A DNA stretch of 64,000 nucleotides from Pyrinomonadaceae bacterium (lineage in GTDB: Bacteria; Acidobacteriota; Blastocatellia; Pyrinomonadales; Pyrinomonadaceae). This document shows, one piece after another, positions 8,266-17,312 of this stretch. Below the pieces are notes generated by a model that was not told the origin of the DNA, did not search any database, and saw nothing but the letters and a program-made list of their open reading frames with translations. Position 1 is the stretch's first letter. The number at the start of each line of letters is the position of its first letter. A program made the position numbers and the translations under genes. Location: assembly GCA_019694395.1 (NCBI GenBank), contig JAIBCC010000026.1, positions 33,006 to 97,005 on the forward strand, given 5' to 3'.

Positions 8266-9915
8266 ATGAAAAAAATTATCTTCGGAATTATTTTTGTCTC
8301 AATTATTTCTTTACCTGTTTTTGCCCAAAAACTGAAAATGGAAGCTAGCGGATATTATCAGAAAAAAGACTATTGCAAAATGGTCGAAACAATTGAAAAA
8401 TCTATCGCAGCGAATGAAACTCAGGATAATTATTCGTATTATTATGCGGCTCAATCTGCCTGCCAATGCGGAAATCAGACGGAAAAAGCAGTTGATTTTT
8501 ACAAAAAAGGATTTGCGATTTCGATGGATTGGAGTGCGTATGATTTTTTTGCCAACGACAATTTGAACAATTGTTTTAACCAAACTGATGATTGGAAAAA
8601 AGCTCTCGCTCAAATGAAAGAGCAAAAAGATGCGTATGAATTGAAACTGCAAACTCATCTCGACAATTTGAGCGATAAGACGAAAAAGGTTAATGAATCT
8701 CCGCTGACCGATAAAAGTTTTTTAGAAAAATTAGCTGCTAAAGATGTTAAAAATCTGCTCAAAAATTTGCCGAATTTTAATGATTTTCCAAACGCTCCGG
8801 TGACAGATCATTGGGCACTTTACAACTACAAAATCAGTGAAACGCAGGAAATTCCGTATCTGGTTTATATTCCGAAAAACTACAATCCGAAGCAAAAAAC
8901 GCCGCTTTATATTTTTCTTCATGGAGCGGTCGGGCGAATTAGTCTTGCAGTTAAAGACATCGAATTAACCACTCACGAAGGCTCATTTTTTGAACAGCCC
9001 ATCAAGCAAAACGCTTTTATTATTTATCCGATGGCAAATAAAAACTTAAACTGGCTCTATCATCAAAAGGCTTTTGAAATGATTATCGGCGAGCTGCGTC
9101 AAGTAAAATCGCTCTACAATATTGATGATGATCGGGTTTATATCGGCGGACATTCCAACGGCGGCAGCGGCGCGTTTTGGTTTGCGCTCAATATGCCGAC
9201 GGAAATTGCCGCATTTTCAGGATTTAACTTCAATCCGATTTGTTATTTTTGCAACACGACTTTCAGCAATTTGAAAAATAACTACACTTTCTTTGGCGTA
9301 AGCGGAACCGAAGACAGTATTTTCGGTTACAAGCCAATCAATGAGCTTGCCGAAAAACTCAAAACTCAGGGCATTAATTGGACAAATTACGGATTAAAAG
9401 GCAATCACGATCTGCCTTACAAAAATCCAAACGACATTAAATTTTTATACGACACTCTGCAAAAACAAACGCGAAATCCTTTTCCAAAAAAACTGCAATG
9501 GGAAACCGATAGTGCTCAAAACGGCAGAATTTATTGGTTGGAAATAAGCCAGTTGGACACATCCAAAATGAAAGAATCTTGGCACGTTTCGCCTGAACCA
9601 TCCGCTGTCAATTTTACTTCTTCGTTTGCTCCTGACACTAAACAAACTGACTTTTATCCCCGAAAAAGCGGCGCGGTTATGGCTGAAATTGATAATAATG
9701 TTGTCAAAATCAAGGCTTCGTGTGTCAAAGAATTGACCTTTTACGTTGTGCCGCAGTTAGTTAATCTCAATAAACCGCTGAAGATTTACGTCAATGACAA
9801 ACTGTTTTTTAATTCCAAAGTAAAAGCCGATAAAAATGTGTTGCTGGAAGAGTTTATCAAGACGAAAGATCGTAGTTTTCTGGTTTTGAATAAAATTAAT
9901 TTGAAATTGGATTAA
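8266..9915 (+). CDS. secreted alpha/beta-hydrolase (esterase-like) with N-terminal TPR-like region
   Basis: 549 aa with a signal peptide (SIISLPVFA-Q). Residues 25-130 are helical with TPR-like pairs and four Cys (CKMVETIEKS...ACQCG). Residues about 190-400 are a PHB-depolymerase/feruloyl-esterase-like alpha/beta hydrolase: LYIFLHGAVGR (oxyanion region), nucleophile elbow GGHSNGG, and a late His in KGNHDLPY. The C-terminal 150 aa are beta-rich and may be a carbohydrate- or substrate-binding domain. AAGGAAG precedes the ATG. The next gene is a paralogue only 2 bp downstream. Substrate unknown. Confidence 0.75.
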   Translation: MKKIIFGIIFVSIISLPVFAQKLKMEASGYYQKKDYCKMVETIEKSIAANETQDNYSYYYAAQSACQCGNQTEKAVDFYKKGFAISMDWSAYDFFANDNLNNCFNQTDDWKKALAQMKEQKDAYELKLQTHLDNLSDKTKKVNESPLTDKSFLEKLAAKDVKNLLKNLPNFNDFPNAPVTDHWALYNYKISETQEIPYLVYIPKNYNPKQKTPLYIFLHGAVGRISLAVKDIELTTHEGSFFEQPIKQNAFIIYPMANKNLNWLYHQKAFEMIIGELRQVKSLYNIDDDRVYIGGHSNGGSGAFWFALNMPTEIAAFSGFNFNPICYFCNTTFSNLKNNYTFFGVSGTEDSIFGYKPINELAEKLKTQGINWTNYGLKGNHDLPYKNPNDIKFLYDTLQKQTRNPFPKKLQWETDSAQNGRIYWLEISQLDTSKMKESWHVSPEPSAVNFTSSFAPDTKQTDFYPRKSGAVMAEIDNNVVKIKASCVKELTFYVVPQLVNLNKPLKIYVNDKLFFNSKVKADKNVLLEEFIKTKDRSFLVLNKINLKLD

Positions 9916-9917
9916 AT

Positions 9918-11534
9918 ATGAAATCATTGATTAATATAATTTTCGCTGTTTTTCTGTTGTCCTGCGTGAGTTTTGCTCAAAGCAATTCCGCTTACAAACT
10001 TTTGATTGAAGCAAGTGCGCTCAAAAACAAAGAGAAAAATTGTCCGCAGGCGATTGAGGTTTATGAAAAGTCGCTGGCAATCAAGGATTTTCGTAAACCT
10101 TTTTATTATCAATCGCTGGCAAGCTGTTACGCCCAAACAAAAAATGACGAAAAAGCCTTAATTTATCTGGAAAAAATGTTTTCTGTCGGTTGGCTCGATT
10201 CAATTGAGTTGCAAAAAGACGAAACCTTAAAATCTCTCTTGAACACTTCGCAAGGCAAGAAATTTCTCGCCAAAGTTGAGAAAGCAAAAGCCAAATTTGC
10301 CAAAGAACTTTTACCCGAAAATTACGGAATCGCAGAAAATCCCGCTTTCAAAAAAATTGAGAATTGGAAAAATAATTCAACCGTTTCCGCTGAAGAATTT
10401 TTCCGCCGCATTTCCGAATTTAACGAATTTCCGCAGCCGAAAAAGACGGGAATTTTCGTTAAATTTACTAATCAATTTTCCGACAAAATAACTGCGCCGT
10501 TTTACGTTTATATTCCGACCAATTACAACGCGAATAAGCCTCATTCATTGCTCGTTTACAGTCAGGGCGGTTGGTTCGGTAGAAAGGAATTTAACCGTGA
10601 TGAGGCAAAAGATTTTGTTTTTGAAAATCCTGTTTTGCCGTTTGTCGAAAAAGAAAACTTTTTAGAGATTTTTCCCGCCGGAATGAACAGCGTCGGGACT
10701 TATCAGTTTGAAGGCATCGAAAATATTCGGCAAATCATCGCCAAAGTTAAGCAAATTTTCAACGTGGACGACAACCGCGTTTTTATGATGGGATTTTCCG
10801 ACGGCGGAACTGGAGCTTATCGAACTGCGGTCTTTATGCCGACAGATTTTGCCGCTTTTTACGCAGTCAACGGCAGACCTTTTACGGGAAATCATTTCGT
10901 AAATATGAGCAATCGCCCGTTTTATTCGCTTTCTTCGGTCAAAGATTCTGTGGTTGAAATTGATTCGATGCGCTCCTTTTTCAATTTTGCCAAAACTGTC
11001 AATGCGGATTGGATCTATCGTGAAATTCCTGACCAGAATCATTATTATTTGCCGTTTTTAGATGAATATTTGCCCGCAATTTTCAGTCATCTCAAAGCAA
11101 CTGCGCGTAATCCTTTTCGGGCAAAACTGAATTGGGAAACTTCTTGGGAACCGATTGGGCAAATTGATTGGTTGGAGATTTCGCAGATTGATTTGAAACG
11201 GAAAAGAGCCGACTGGCACAAGGTTTACGAATATCCTTACAAAAGTTCGGAAGGCAATGAAACGGTAAAAATCGGTGATGAATCGGCGGCAATCGAGGCA
11301 AGATATTTCAACCATACCTTTGAAGTTCAAACTTCTTGTGTGGCAAAATTTACGCTTAATCTTCATCCGGCGATGATTGATTTTTCACAGCCTGTCAAAG
11401 TAATTGTCAACGGGAAAGAAGTTTTTAATCAAAAAGTTTCGTCGGACAAAGAATTTATTGCTAAAAATTTTGCCGAGAATTTTGACAGGTCTTTGTTGTG
11501 GGCAAATAAAATTGTAATTACAGTAGAAAATTAA
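9918..11534 (+). CDS. secreted alpha/beta-hydrolase, tandem paralogue of the upstream gene
   Basis: 538 aa with a signal peptide (LLSCVSFA-Q). Domain order matches the preceding protein: a TPR-like N-terminus with CPQAIEVYEKSL, hydrolase core with the nucleophile motif GFSDGG and a late QNHYYLPF histidine, then a beta-rich C-terminus sharing 'LNWETSWEPIGQIDWLEIS' with 'LQWETDSAQNGRIYWLEIS' of its neighbour. It starts 2 bp after the first paralogue and is followed 3 bp later by the DUF6624 gene, so the three form one operon. The changed nucleophile context (HSNGG to FSDGG) suggests a divergent substrate after gene duplication. Confidence 0.75.
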   Translation: MKSLINIIFAVFLLSCVSFAQSNSAYKLLIEASALKNKEKNCPQAIEVYEKSLAIKDFRKPFYYQSLASCYAQTKNDEKALIYLEKMFSVGWLDSIELQKDETLKSLLNTSQGKKFLAKVEKAKAKFAKELLPENYGIAENPAFKKIENWKNNSTVSAEEFFRRISEFNEFPQPKKTGIFVKFTNQFSDKITAPFYVYIPTNYNANKPHSLLVYSQGGWFGRKEFNRDEAKDFVFENPVLPFVEKENFLEIFPAGMNSVGTYQFEGIENIRQIIAKVKQIFNVDDNRVFMMGFSDGGTGAYRTAVFMPTDFAAFYAVNGRPFTGNHFVNMSNRPFYSLSSVKDSVVEIDSMRSFFNFAKTVNADWIYREIPDQNHYYLPFLDEYLPAIFSHLKATARNPFRAKLNWETSWEPIGQIDWLEISQIDLKRKRADWHKVYEYPYKSSEGNETVKIGDESAAIEARYFNHTFEVQTSCVAKFTLNLHPAMIDFSQPVKVIVNGKEVFNQKVSSDKEFIAKNFAENFDRSLLWANKIVITVEN

Positions 11535-11537
11535 GTT

Positions 11538-12146
11538 ATGAGAAAAATTTTATTAACAATTGCTTTTGTTTTGATGAGTTTCAGTATTTGTTTTGGACAA
11601 ACCAATCAAAACTTAGCTAATAAAATCAACAAAATGTATGAACTCGACCAAAGCGTTCAGACTGATGTAATGATTGCCAATCAAAACGGGGTAACAAAAG
11701 AAAAAATGGATGAATTGTTTAAAAAAGTTCCCGAAACTTTCAAAAAACACATCCCGATTTTGAAACAGATCATCGCTGAAAATGGCTACCCGACTTACGA
11801 TTTAGTCGGAAAAACAGCGGGCGATAATTTTTTCACAATGGTTCAACACTCTGACGCAGATTTGCAGTTTCAAAAAGATTGTTTGAGGATAATTGCAAAA
11901 TTAGTCAAGAAAAAACAGGCTAATGCCCGTTCATTTGCTTATTTGACCGACCGCGTGAATATCAATTCGGGCAAACCGCAAATTTATGGAACTCAACTTG
12001 ACTACAAAGACGATAAAGCAATTCCCAAGAATCTGAAAGATCCGAAAAATGTTAATAAACGAAGGCTGGAAATGGGTTTAGATTCGTTGGAGGATTATTT
12101 AAGGAAAGCGACTGAGTTTCATCAGCAGATGAACAAGAAGAATTGA
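11538..12146 (+). CDS. secreted DUF6624 protein
   Basis: 202 aa with a signal peptide (FSICFG-Q). Residues 30-195 show DUF6624 hallmarks: 'NGYPTYDLVGKTAGDNFFTMVQHSD' followed by 'QFQKDCL', 'FAYLTDRVNINSGKPQIYGTQ' and 'DPKNVNKRRLEMGLDSLEDY'. The family has no established function; the conserved W/Q-H-x-D patch looks like a possible active site, but this is inference. Third gene of the operon with the two esterases. Confidence 0.8.
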   Translation: MRKILLTIAFVLMSFSICFGQTNQNLANKINKMYELDQSVQTDVMIANQNGVTKEKMDELFKKVPETFKKHIPILKQIIAENGYPTYDLVGKTAGDNFFTMVQHSDADLQFQKDCLRIIAKLVKKKQANARSFAYLTDRVNINSGKPQIYGTQLDYKDDKAIPKNLKDPKNVNKRRLEMGLDSLEDYLRKATEFHQQMNKKN

Positions 12147-12200
12147 TTTTCTTTGGTAAATTAAATTGCTTCTTTACTGCAATCTCACTAAAATTTAGTT

Positions 12201-14039
12201 ATGACTTTGCAGGAAAAACTCAAAAATTTGCCGACCTCAGCCGGAGTTTATATTCACAAAAACGCCGATGGCAAAATTATCTATATCGGCAAAGCAAAGA
12301 ATCTGAAAAATCGGGTTCGTTCCTATTTTCAATCCTCAAAAAATCACGATTTGAAAACCCGTGAACTGGTTAAACGTATTGTTGATTTTGAGTTTATTGT
12401 TGTAGATAGTGAGATTGAGGCGTTGGTTCTGGAATCGAACCTCATCAAAAAACACAAGCCGCGTTACAACATTTTGCTCAAGGATGATAAGCAGTATCCA
12501 CATCTTAAAATCACTAAAGAGGCTTTTCCAAAAGTTGTTATCACGCGCAAACTCATTAAGGACGGAGGGTTATATTTCGGACCGTTTTTGCCTGGCAATC
12601 TAGCACGGAAAACGCTGGATTTAATCAACCGGACTTTTCAACTGCGGACTTGCGAAATTGAAATCAACGGAAAATTGCCGCGTCCGTGTCTGGAATATCA
12701 CTTGAAACGGTGTCTTGCGCCGTGTGTCAAAGATTTGTGCAAACCGGACGAATACGCACAGGCTGTGCAAGACGTTAAACTTTTGTTGGAAGGTAAAAAC
12801 AAAGAGTTGGCGGACGAATTGGAACAGCGAATGTGGCATTACGCCGAAGCGGAAAAATACGAATTAGCCGCTAAATATCGTGATTTGCGTCAAACCGTTC
12901 TGAGCTTGGGCGAGAATCAAAAAATGGTCACAACTGCCGATAAAGATGTGGATATTTTGGGATTTTACCGCGAAAAACAACGGCTTGCGCTCCAACTTTT
13001 TACAATGCGTGAAGGCAGAATGATCGGGCGGCGCGAATTTTTCTGGGAAGATTTGGACGCGGAAAATTTTGATGCCTCCGAATTTTTGGGCGAAATTCTT
13101 TTGCAATATTATTCGACTGATTATGTCCCTTTGGAAATCCACGTTCCGCAGGATTTTGAAGACCGCGAAACGATGGAAAAGATTTTAACCGAACGGCGCG
13201 GGCGGCGTGTTCATATCTACGATCCCAAACGCGGACAAAAACGCGAGATGATTTCGCTGGTCGAAACTAACGCCAAAATCGCTTTTGAACAACGATTTCG
13301 GGTTCTCAAACCGGACACGGAAAAAGTTCTCGAAGAGTTACAGGAAATCCTTGAATTGCCCCGATTCCCCCAAAAGATCGAAAGTTTCGACATCTCAAAC
13401 ATTTCCGGCGCGGAAAATGTGGCGGGGCTGGTTGTCTTTGAAAACGGCAAACAAAATCGTGCAGAAACGCGCCGCTTGAAGATAAAAACTGTCGAAGGTC
13501 AAGACGATTTTGCCTCAATGAACGAAGCCGTTTTCCGCACCTATCGCCGCCGTTTGGAGGAACAAAAAACTTTGCCCGATTTGATTTTTATTGACGGCGG
13601 CAAAGGACAGCTTTCAGCAGCTTCGGCAGCAATGCGCGAACTTGATTTAGAGGCAATTCCCCTAGTCGGCTTGGTCAAACCGCCCAAACATCACAATCAG
13701 ATTTCGCATTTATTAAAAAAAGGAAGTGAAAATAATCCGATTCCGTTTGATGCAAATTCACAAGCAATGCGATTTATCCAACAAATCCGCGACGAAACGC
13801 ACAAAACAGCTGTCGAATACCACCGCAAACGCCGTGAAATGCGCGATTTTACTTCGGAACTGACCGCTATCCCAAGCATCGGCGAAAAACGCAAAATGCA
13901 GCTGCTTAGAAATTTCGGTTCGATTGTGAAAATTGCAAATGCGAGTGTAGATGAACTGAAAACGATTGTCGGCGAAAAAGCGGCGAATGAGATTTTCGGG
14001 CATTTTGAAAGGCAAAGAGAGTTGGCAAAAACAAAATAA
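12201..14039 (+). CDS. uvrC: UvrABC excinuclease subunit C
   Basis: 612 aa, full family length. With UvrB it makes the 3' and 5' cuts around bulky DNA lesions in nucleotide excision repair. Residues 14-95 are the GIY-YIG nuclease (GVYIHKNADGKIIYIGKAKN). Four Cys (RTC...RPCLEYHLKRCLAPC, about 150-174) fit the Cys cluster known in UvrC. A UVR motif lies near 205-240, the RNase-H-like nuclease domain is in the C-terminal half (SFDISNISG, FIDGGKGQL), and the end carries the helix-hairpin-helix region (LTAIPSIGEKRKMQLL). It starts 54 bp after the DUF6624 gene and is followed 17 bp later by the Shedu-like gene. Confidence 0.95.
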   Translation: MTLQEKLKNLPTSAGVYIHKNADGKIIYIGKAKNLKNRVRSYFQSSKNHDLKTRELVKRIVDFEFIVVDSEIEALVLESNLIKKHKPRYNILLKDDKQYPHLKITKEAFPKVVITRKLIKDGGLYFGPFLPGNLARKTLDLINRTFQLRTCEIEINGKLPRPCLEYHLKRCLAPCVKDLCKPDEYAQAVQDVKLLLEGKNKELADELEQRMWHYAEAEKYELAAKYRDLRQTVLSLGENQKMVTTADKDVDILGFYREKQRLALQLFTMREGRMIGRREFFWEDLDAENFDASEFLGEILLQYYSTDYVPLEIHVPQDFEDRETMEKILTERRGRRVHIYDPKRGQKREMISLVETNAKIAFEQRFRVLKPDTEKVLEELQEILELPRFPQKIESFDISNISGAENVAGLVVFENGKQNRAETRRLKIKTVEGQDDFASMNEAVFRTYRRRLEEQKTLPDLIFIDGGKGQLSAASAAMRELDLEAIPLVGLVKPPKHHNQISHLLKKGSENNPIPFDANSQAMRFIQQIRDETHKTAVEYHRKRREMRDFTSELTAIPSIGEKRKMQLLRNFGSIVKIANASVDELKTIVGEKAANEIFGHFERQRELAKTK

Positions 14040-14056
14040 AACTATATTTTTATTCT

Positions 14057-15034
14057 ATGAACTCCGACTCATTAAATCTTATAGATGGAATTACTAAACG
14101 AATTGAGGATAAAAAACAAGTTTATTCTGAAGCAACATTTTGGAAAATCCCAAGATCAAATGGGAAAGTAGATATTAAATTAAAGCTAGGTAAATACAAA
14201 CACGAAACAGACGATTTTCTCTTTGATGAATATCGAAATGAACGTATTCCTGCAACAAATCAAAGTATAATTAGTTTAGAAAATGAAGGTTTCTTAAATC
14301 TAATAAAATTCATTGAAACTCATTACGAGCCATTTAAGCATGGCATCAAAAATTTCATATCACTAGATAAAAGTTTGGATGAAGATAAAATCAGTTTTAT
14401 AAAGGCTTTATTCTCTAATCCAGAAAAGGAGAAACTTCTCAAATTTATAGCTGACAATAACATTATTCCCCAAGAATTAGTTTTAGGATTGCAATATGCA
14501 AATAGACTAAAAGCTGTTAAAGAGTTTGAGGAAATGTTGAAAAAAGATTTATCTGAGAATGATTGGCAAAAATGGTTTACTAAGAATAGTTGGGTTTTAG
14601 GTAGTAATTTTGTAAAAATACTGGACGAACGCGAAATTGATACTAAGAATATTGCTGATTTTTTAATGGAAGCAAGTGATGGTTTTTTAGATATTATTGA
14701 ATTAAAGAAACCCAATAGTGATGCAAAGTTTTGGATGAGTCAAAAAGACCACGATAACTATGTTCCTCATTCTGATTTGGTAAAAGCGATAACTCAATCC
14801 GCCATTTATATTCATAAAGTAGAACAACAAGCAAACTCCGCTGATTTTATAAAACGAGTTGGCGTAAGTGTAATTAAGCCAAGATGTTTACTGATTTTTG
14901 GACGCTCAAATGATTGGAATAATGAGCAAAAAGAGGCATATAGAATTCTAAACTGTTCATATCACAATCTGATAATCATGACTTACGACCAAGTTTTGGA
15001 AAGGGCGACTAGAATTTTAGATGTAAAACAATAA
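14057..15034 (+). CDS. Shedu-type defence nuclease (DUF4263, SduA-like)
   Basis: 325 aa. The C-terminal half matches the Shedu/DUF4263 PD-(D/E)xK nuclease: 'WFTKNSWVLGSNFVKILDER', D201 in the NIADFLM strand, E215-x-K217 in FLDIIELKKP, and Q247 in AITQSAIYIHKV, the DxxxExK...Q order of the family. Shedu proteins are single-gene anti-phage systems whose N-terminal domains vary. Residues 1-150 here (IPRSNGKVDIKLKLGKYKHE...) would be the sensor part. The base composition is visibly more AT-rich than uvrC upstream, which suggests acquisition by transfer. It is directly behind uvrC and may read through from it. The 15035-15149 region shows no gene. Confidence 0.85.
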   Translation: MNSDSLNLIDGITKRIEDKKQVYSEATFWKIPRSNGKVDIKLKLGKYKHETDDFLFDEYRNERIPATNQSIISLENEGFLNLIKFIETHYEPFKHGIKNFISLDKSLDEDKISFIKALFSNPEKEKLLKFIADNNIIPQELVLGLQYANRLKAVKEFEEMLKKDLSENDWQKWFTKNSWVLGSNFVKILDEREIDTKNIADFLMEASDGFLDIIELKKPNSDAKFWMSQKDHDNYVPHSDLVKAITQSAIYIHKVEQQANSADFIKRVGVSVIKPRCLLIFGRSNDWNNEQKEAYRILNCSYHNLIIMTYDQVLERATRILDVKQ

Positions 15035-15149
15035 GTAAATCTTTACTTTGGATTAAAACAAATACTTTAAAAATCAACCAAAAATCTTTCTAAAATCAAC
15101 CTTAATCCATTGGTTTTCAATTTCTTAGTTAGAAGTTTCTCCTAATTTT

Positions 15150-16304
15150 TTACTTTCCTAACGCTTCTTTCATTCTGCGAATCCCTTCCCTGATTTTTTC
15201 TTCGTCACAGCAAAAAGAGAGTCTTAAAAATCCTTTTGTTTCATCGCCGAAGGCTTTTCCCGCAATGGTGATGACGTGATTCTGCAAGAACTTTTCGCAA
15301 ATCTCCATTTCGTCGTCGCAAATCGAACGGACATCGAGCATCGTGTAAAATGCGCCTTCGGGAGAAATGGCGGGTAATCCTAATTGGGTTTCGAGTTCTT
15401 TAACAATAAAATCTCGGCGTTTTTTATAGACTTCGCGCGAATTTAAGCGGGCTTGTTGTCCCTCATCCGTCCAAGCCTTTAACGCAGCCTTTTGCGAAAT
15501 TGCCGAAGTGCAGGTGACGTTGTAACCGTGCAGCACAAAAGCCGATTTCATCGCCGTTGCTTCGCCCGTCAGCCAGCCTAAACGCCATCCGGTCATACTC
15601 ATCGCTTTTGAAAGTCCGCCGACGATCAAAGTTTTGTCGTAGAATTCGGAGATCGAAGCCGGTGGTTCATCGGTAAAATAAATATCGCGGTAAATTTCGT
15701 CGGAAATTACATAAATTCCTGTGCCTTGTAAAACTTCGGCAATTTGCTGTAATTCTTGGCGAGTGTGGACGCGTCCGGTCGGGTTTGACGGACTCAGAAT
15801 CATTACAACCCGGGTTTTATTGGTAATTTGTTTTTTGAATTCTTCTATATCAAAAGCAAAACCTTTTTCGGCAGGCAAACGATACTTGGTCATTTTTGCG
15901 CCGGTCATTCCGATAATTCCCCAATAGGCTGGAAAGCTCGGATCGGGAACGAGAACTTCGTCGCCATCCTCAGCCAAGGTCATTAAAGCACCAAATAATG
16001 CTTCGGAGGAACCGACAGTGACGACCACATCGTCAATTTTCAGATTCAAATGCGGATATTCGGTGATGATCTTCTCGCGCAGCGGCGGAATTCCGGCTTG
16101 CAGAGTGTAACCGTTCTGTTCTTCCTGAATAACGCGAATTGCTTCGTTACGGACACAATCCGGCGTTTGCAGATCGGGTTCGCCCAAACCAAAATTGATC
16201 GAGTTCGGTAAAGCGCGGTCGGCAATTTGCCGAATCATAGACTTTTCAATGCCTTGCAGACGTTTGGGGACGCGAAATTCACTTTGTTTTTGAATAGGAT
16301 TCAT
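15150..16304 (-). CDS. class I/II pyridoxal-phosphate aminotransferase
   Basis: 384 aa fold-type I aminotransferase. NFGLGEPDLQTP near residues 37-48, N174 in SPSNPTGRV, the 'SDEIYRD' aspartate that binds the PLP ring nitrogen, and the PLP lysine K233 in GGLSKAMSMTGWRLGW are present, with R365-type 'FLRLSFC' at the end. This arrangement fits aspartate or aromatic/alanine-type aminotransferases; the substrate cannot be fixed from sequence. It is divergent from the lipase gene at 16473, and both genes have the same 27-bp repeat just before their starts. Confidence 0.88.
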   Translation of the reverse strand: MNPIQKQSEFRVPKRLQGIEKSMIRQIADRALPNSINFGLGEPDLQTPDCVRNEAIRVIQEEQNGYTLQAGIPPLREKIITEYPHLNLKIDDVVVTVGSSEALFGALMTLAEDGDEVLVPDPSFPAYWGIIGMTGAKMTKYRLPAEKGFAFDIEEFKKQITNKTRVVMILSPSNPTGRVHTRQELQQIAEVLQGTGIYVISDEIYRDIYFTDEPPASISEFYDKTLIVGGLSKAMSMTGWRLGWLTGEATAMKSAFVLHGYNVTCTSAISQKAALKAWTDEGQQARLNSREVYKKRRDFIVKELETQLGLPAISPEGAFYTMLDVRSICDDEMEICEKFLQNHVITIAGKAFGDETKGFLRLSFCCDEEKIREGIRRMKEALGK

Positions 16305-16321
16305 ATATTTTAAGAGTGATC

Positions 16322-16470
16322 TTTGATTTTTGACCTTTGATCTTTGATGGTTTTTTATAAATATTTTGAGTTGAATTCCAGTTTATTATGTCTATCAACT
16401 AAAAGAGAAAATTTAAACGATTAATAAGTTGAACCAATCAAAAATCAAAGATCAAAGGTCAAAAATCAAA
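16322..16470. repeat. 27-bp perfect inverted repeat flanking a divergent promoter region
   Basis: 16322-16348 and 16444-16470 are perfect reverse complements, made of ATCAAAG/ATCAAAA heptads. One arm ends 17 bp from the aminotransferase start (16304) and the other 2 bp from the lipase start (16473). Each divergent gene therefore has the same sequence, in the same orientation, as its 5' leader. It is the same repeat family as that found in the kinase gene (61246-61285). Confidence 0.8.
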
Positions 16471-16472
16471 AA

Positions 16473-17312
16473 ATGATGCAATCAAAGTTTATAACAATTT
16501 CGGACAAAACCGAACTGTTCGTGCGTGAATGGCTTTTGCCTGACGCTGCGGAAAAGCGCGGTTCAATTTTAATCATTCACGGTTTGGGCGAACATTCGGG
16601 ACGTTACGATGAGTTGGCTGATATTCTGAATGAAATCGGGTTGGAAGTTTGCAGTTACGACCAACGCGGACACGGAAAGTCGGGCGGCGAGCGCGGTTCG
16701 ATTCCGTATCGGGATGTTTTACTGGACGATGCCAAATTTGTCTTTGATAATTTTGCCAAAGACAAAGCGGAAACACCTTTTTTGCTCGGACACAGTATGG
16801 GCGGCGGAATTGCAGCGAGCTTAGTGGCGCGAAAATTCATAGAACCGCGCGGTTTGGTGATGTCTTCACCCGCGCTGACGGCAAAACCGACTTTGATTCA
16901 AAAAATGCAGCTAAATATCGGCGGCTTTTTGACACCGAATCTGGCGGTTGCCAATAATCTGGCGATAGATTTTCTCTCGCACGACAAACAAATAGTGGAA
17001 GACTACCAAAACGACTCTTTGGTTCACAATAAAATCACTCCGCGTTTGGCAAAATTTGTTCTGGATGAAGGAAAATCAAGCATTGCAGCCGCCAAGAACT
17101 GGACAATTCCGACTTTGTTATTAGTTGCAGGTGATGATCGTCTGGTTGATGCGGACGGAGCAAAACAGTTTTACGCGAACTTGCCGAAAGAAATTGCCGA
17201 AATGCACTTTTACGAAAATCTTTATCACGAAATCTTTAATGAATCCCGCAAGGAACGCGAAAAAGTTTATAATGATTTAAAAAATTGGTTGTTACAGCAA
17301 ATTAAAAGATGA
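16473..17312 (+). CDS. alpha/beta-hydrolase, monoacylglycerol-lipase-like
   Basis: 279 aa, no signal peptide. The core is the serine aminopeptidase S33/monoglyceride lipase fold: LIIHGLGEHSGRY (33-45), YDQRGHGKSGG, nucleophile S108 in GHSMGG, D in AGDDRLVD and H in NLYHEIFNE. Two Met codons stand in series at 16473 and 16476; either could start. The Shine-Dalgarno-like AAAGGTC lies inside the repeat. Its stop overlaps the start of the RNB ribonuclease by 4 bp, so the two are translationally coupled. The cellular substrate is probably a lipid or carboxyl ester. Confidence 0.87.
   Translation: MMQSKFITISDKTELFVREWLLPDAAEKRGSILIIHGLGEHSGRYDELADILNEIGLEVCSYDQRGHGKSGGERGSIPYRDVLLDDAKFVFDNFAKDKAETPFLLGHSMGGGIAASLVARKFIEPRGLVMSSPALTAKPTLIQKMQLNIGGFLTPNLAVANNLAIDFLSHDKQIVEDYQNDSLVHNKITPRLAKFVLDEGKSSIAAAKNWTIPTLLLVAGDDRLVDADGAKQFYANLPKEIAEMHFYENLYHEIFNESRKEREKVYNDLKNWLLQQIKR

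Noticed and set aside
12143..12364. ORF overlapping the start of uvrC
   Set aside because: Out of frame with uvrC, no family match, and covers the uvrC ATG; shadow of a real gene.
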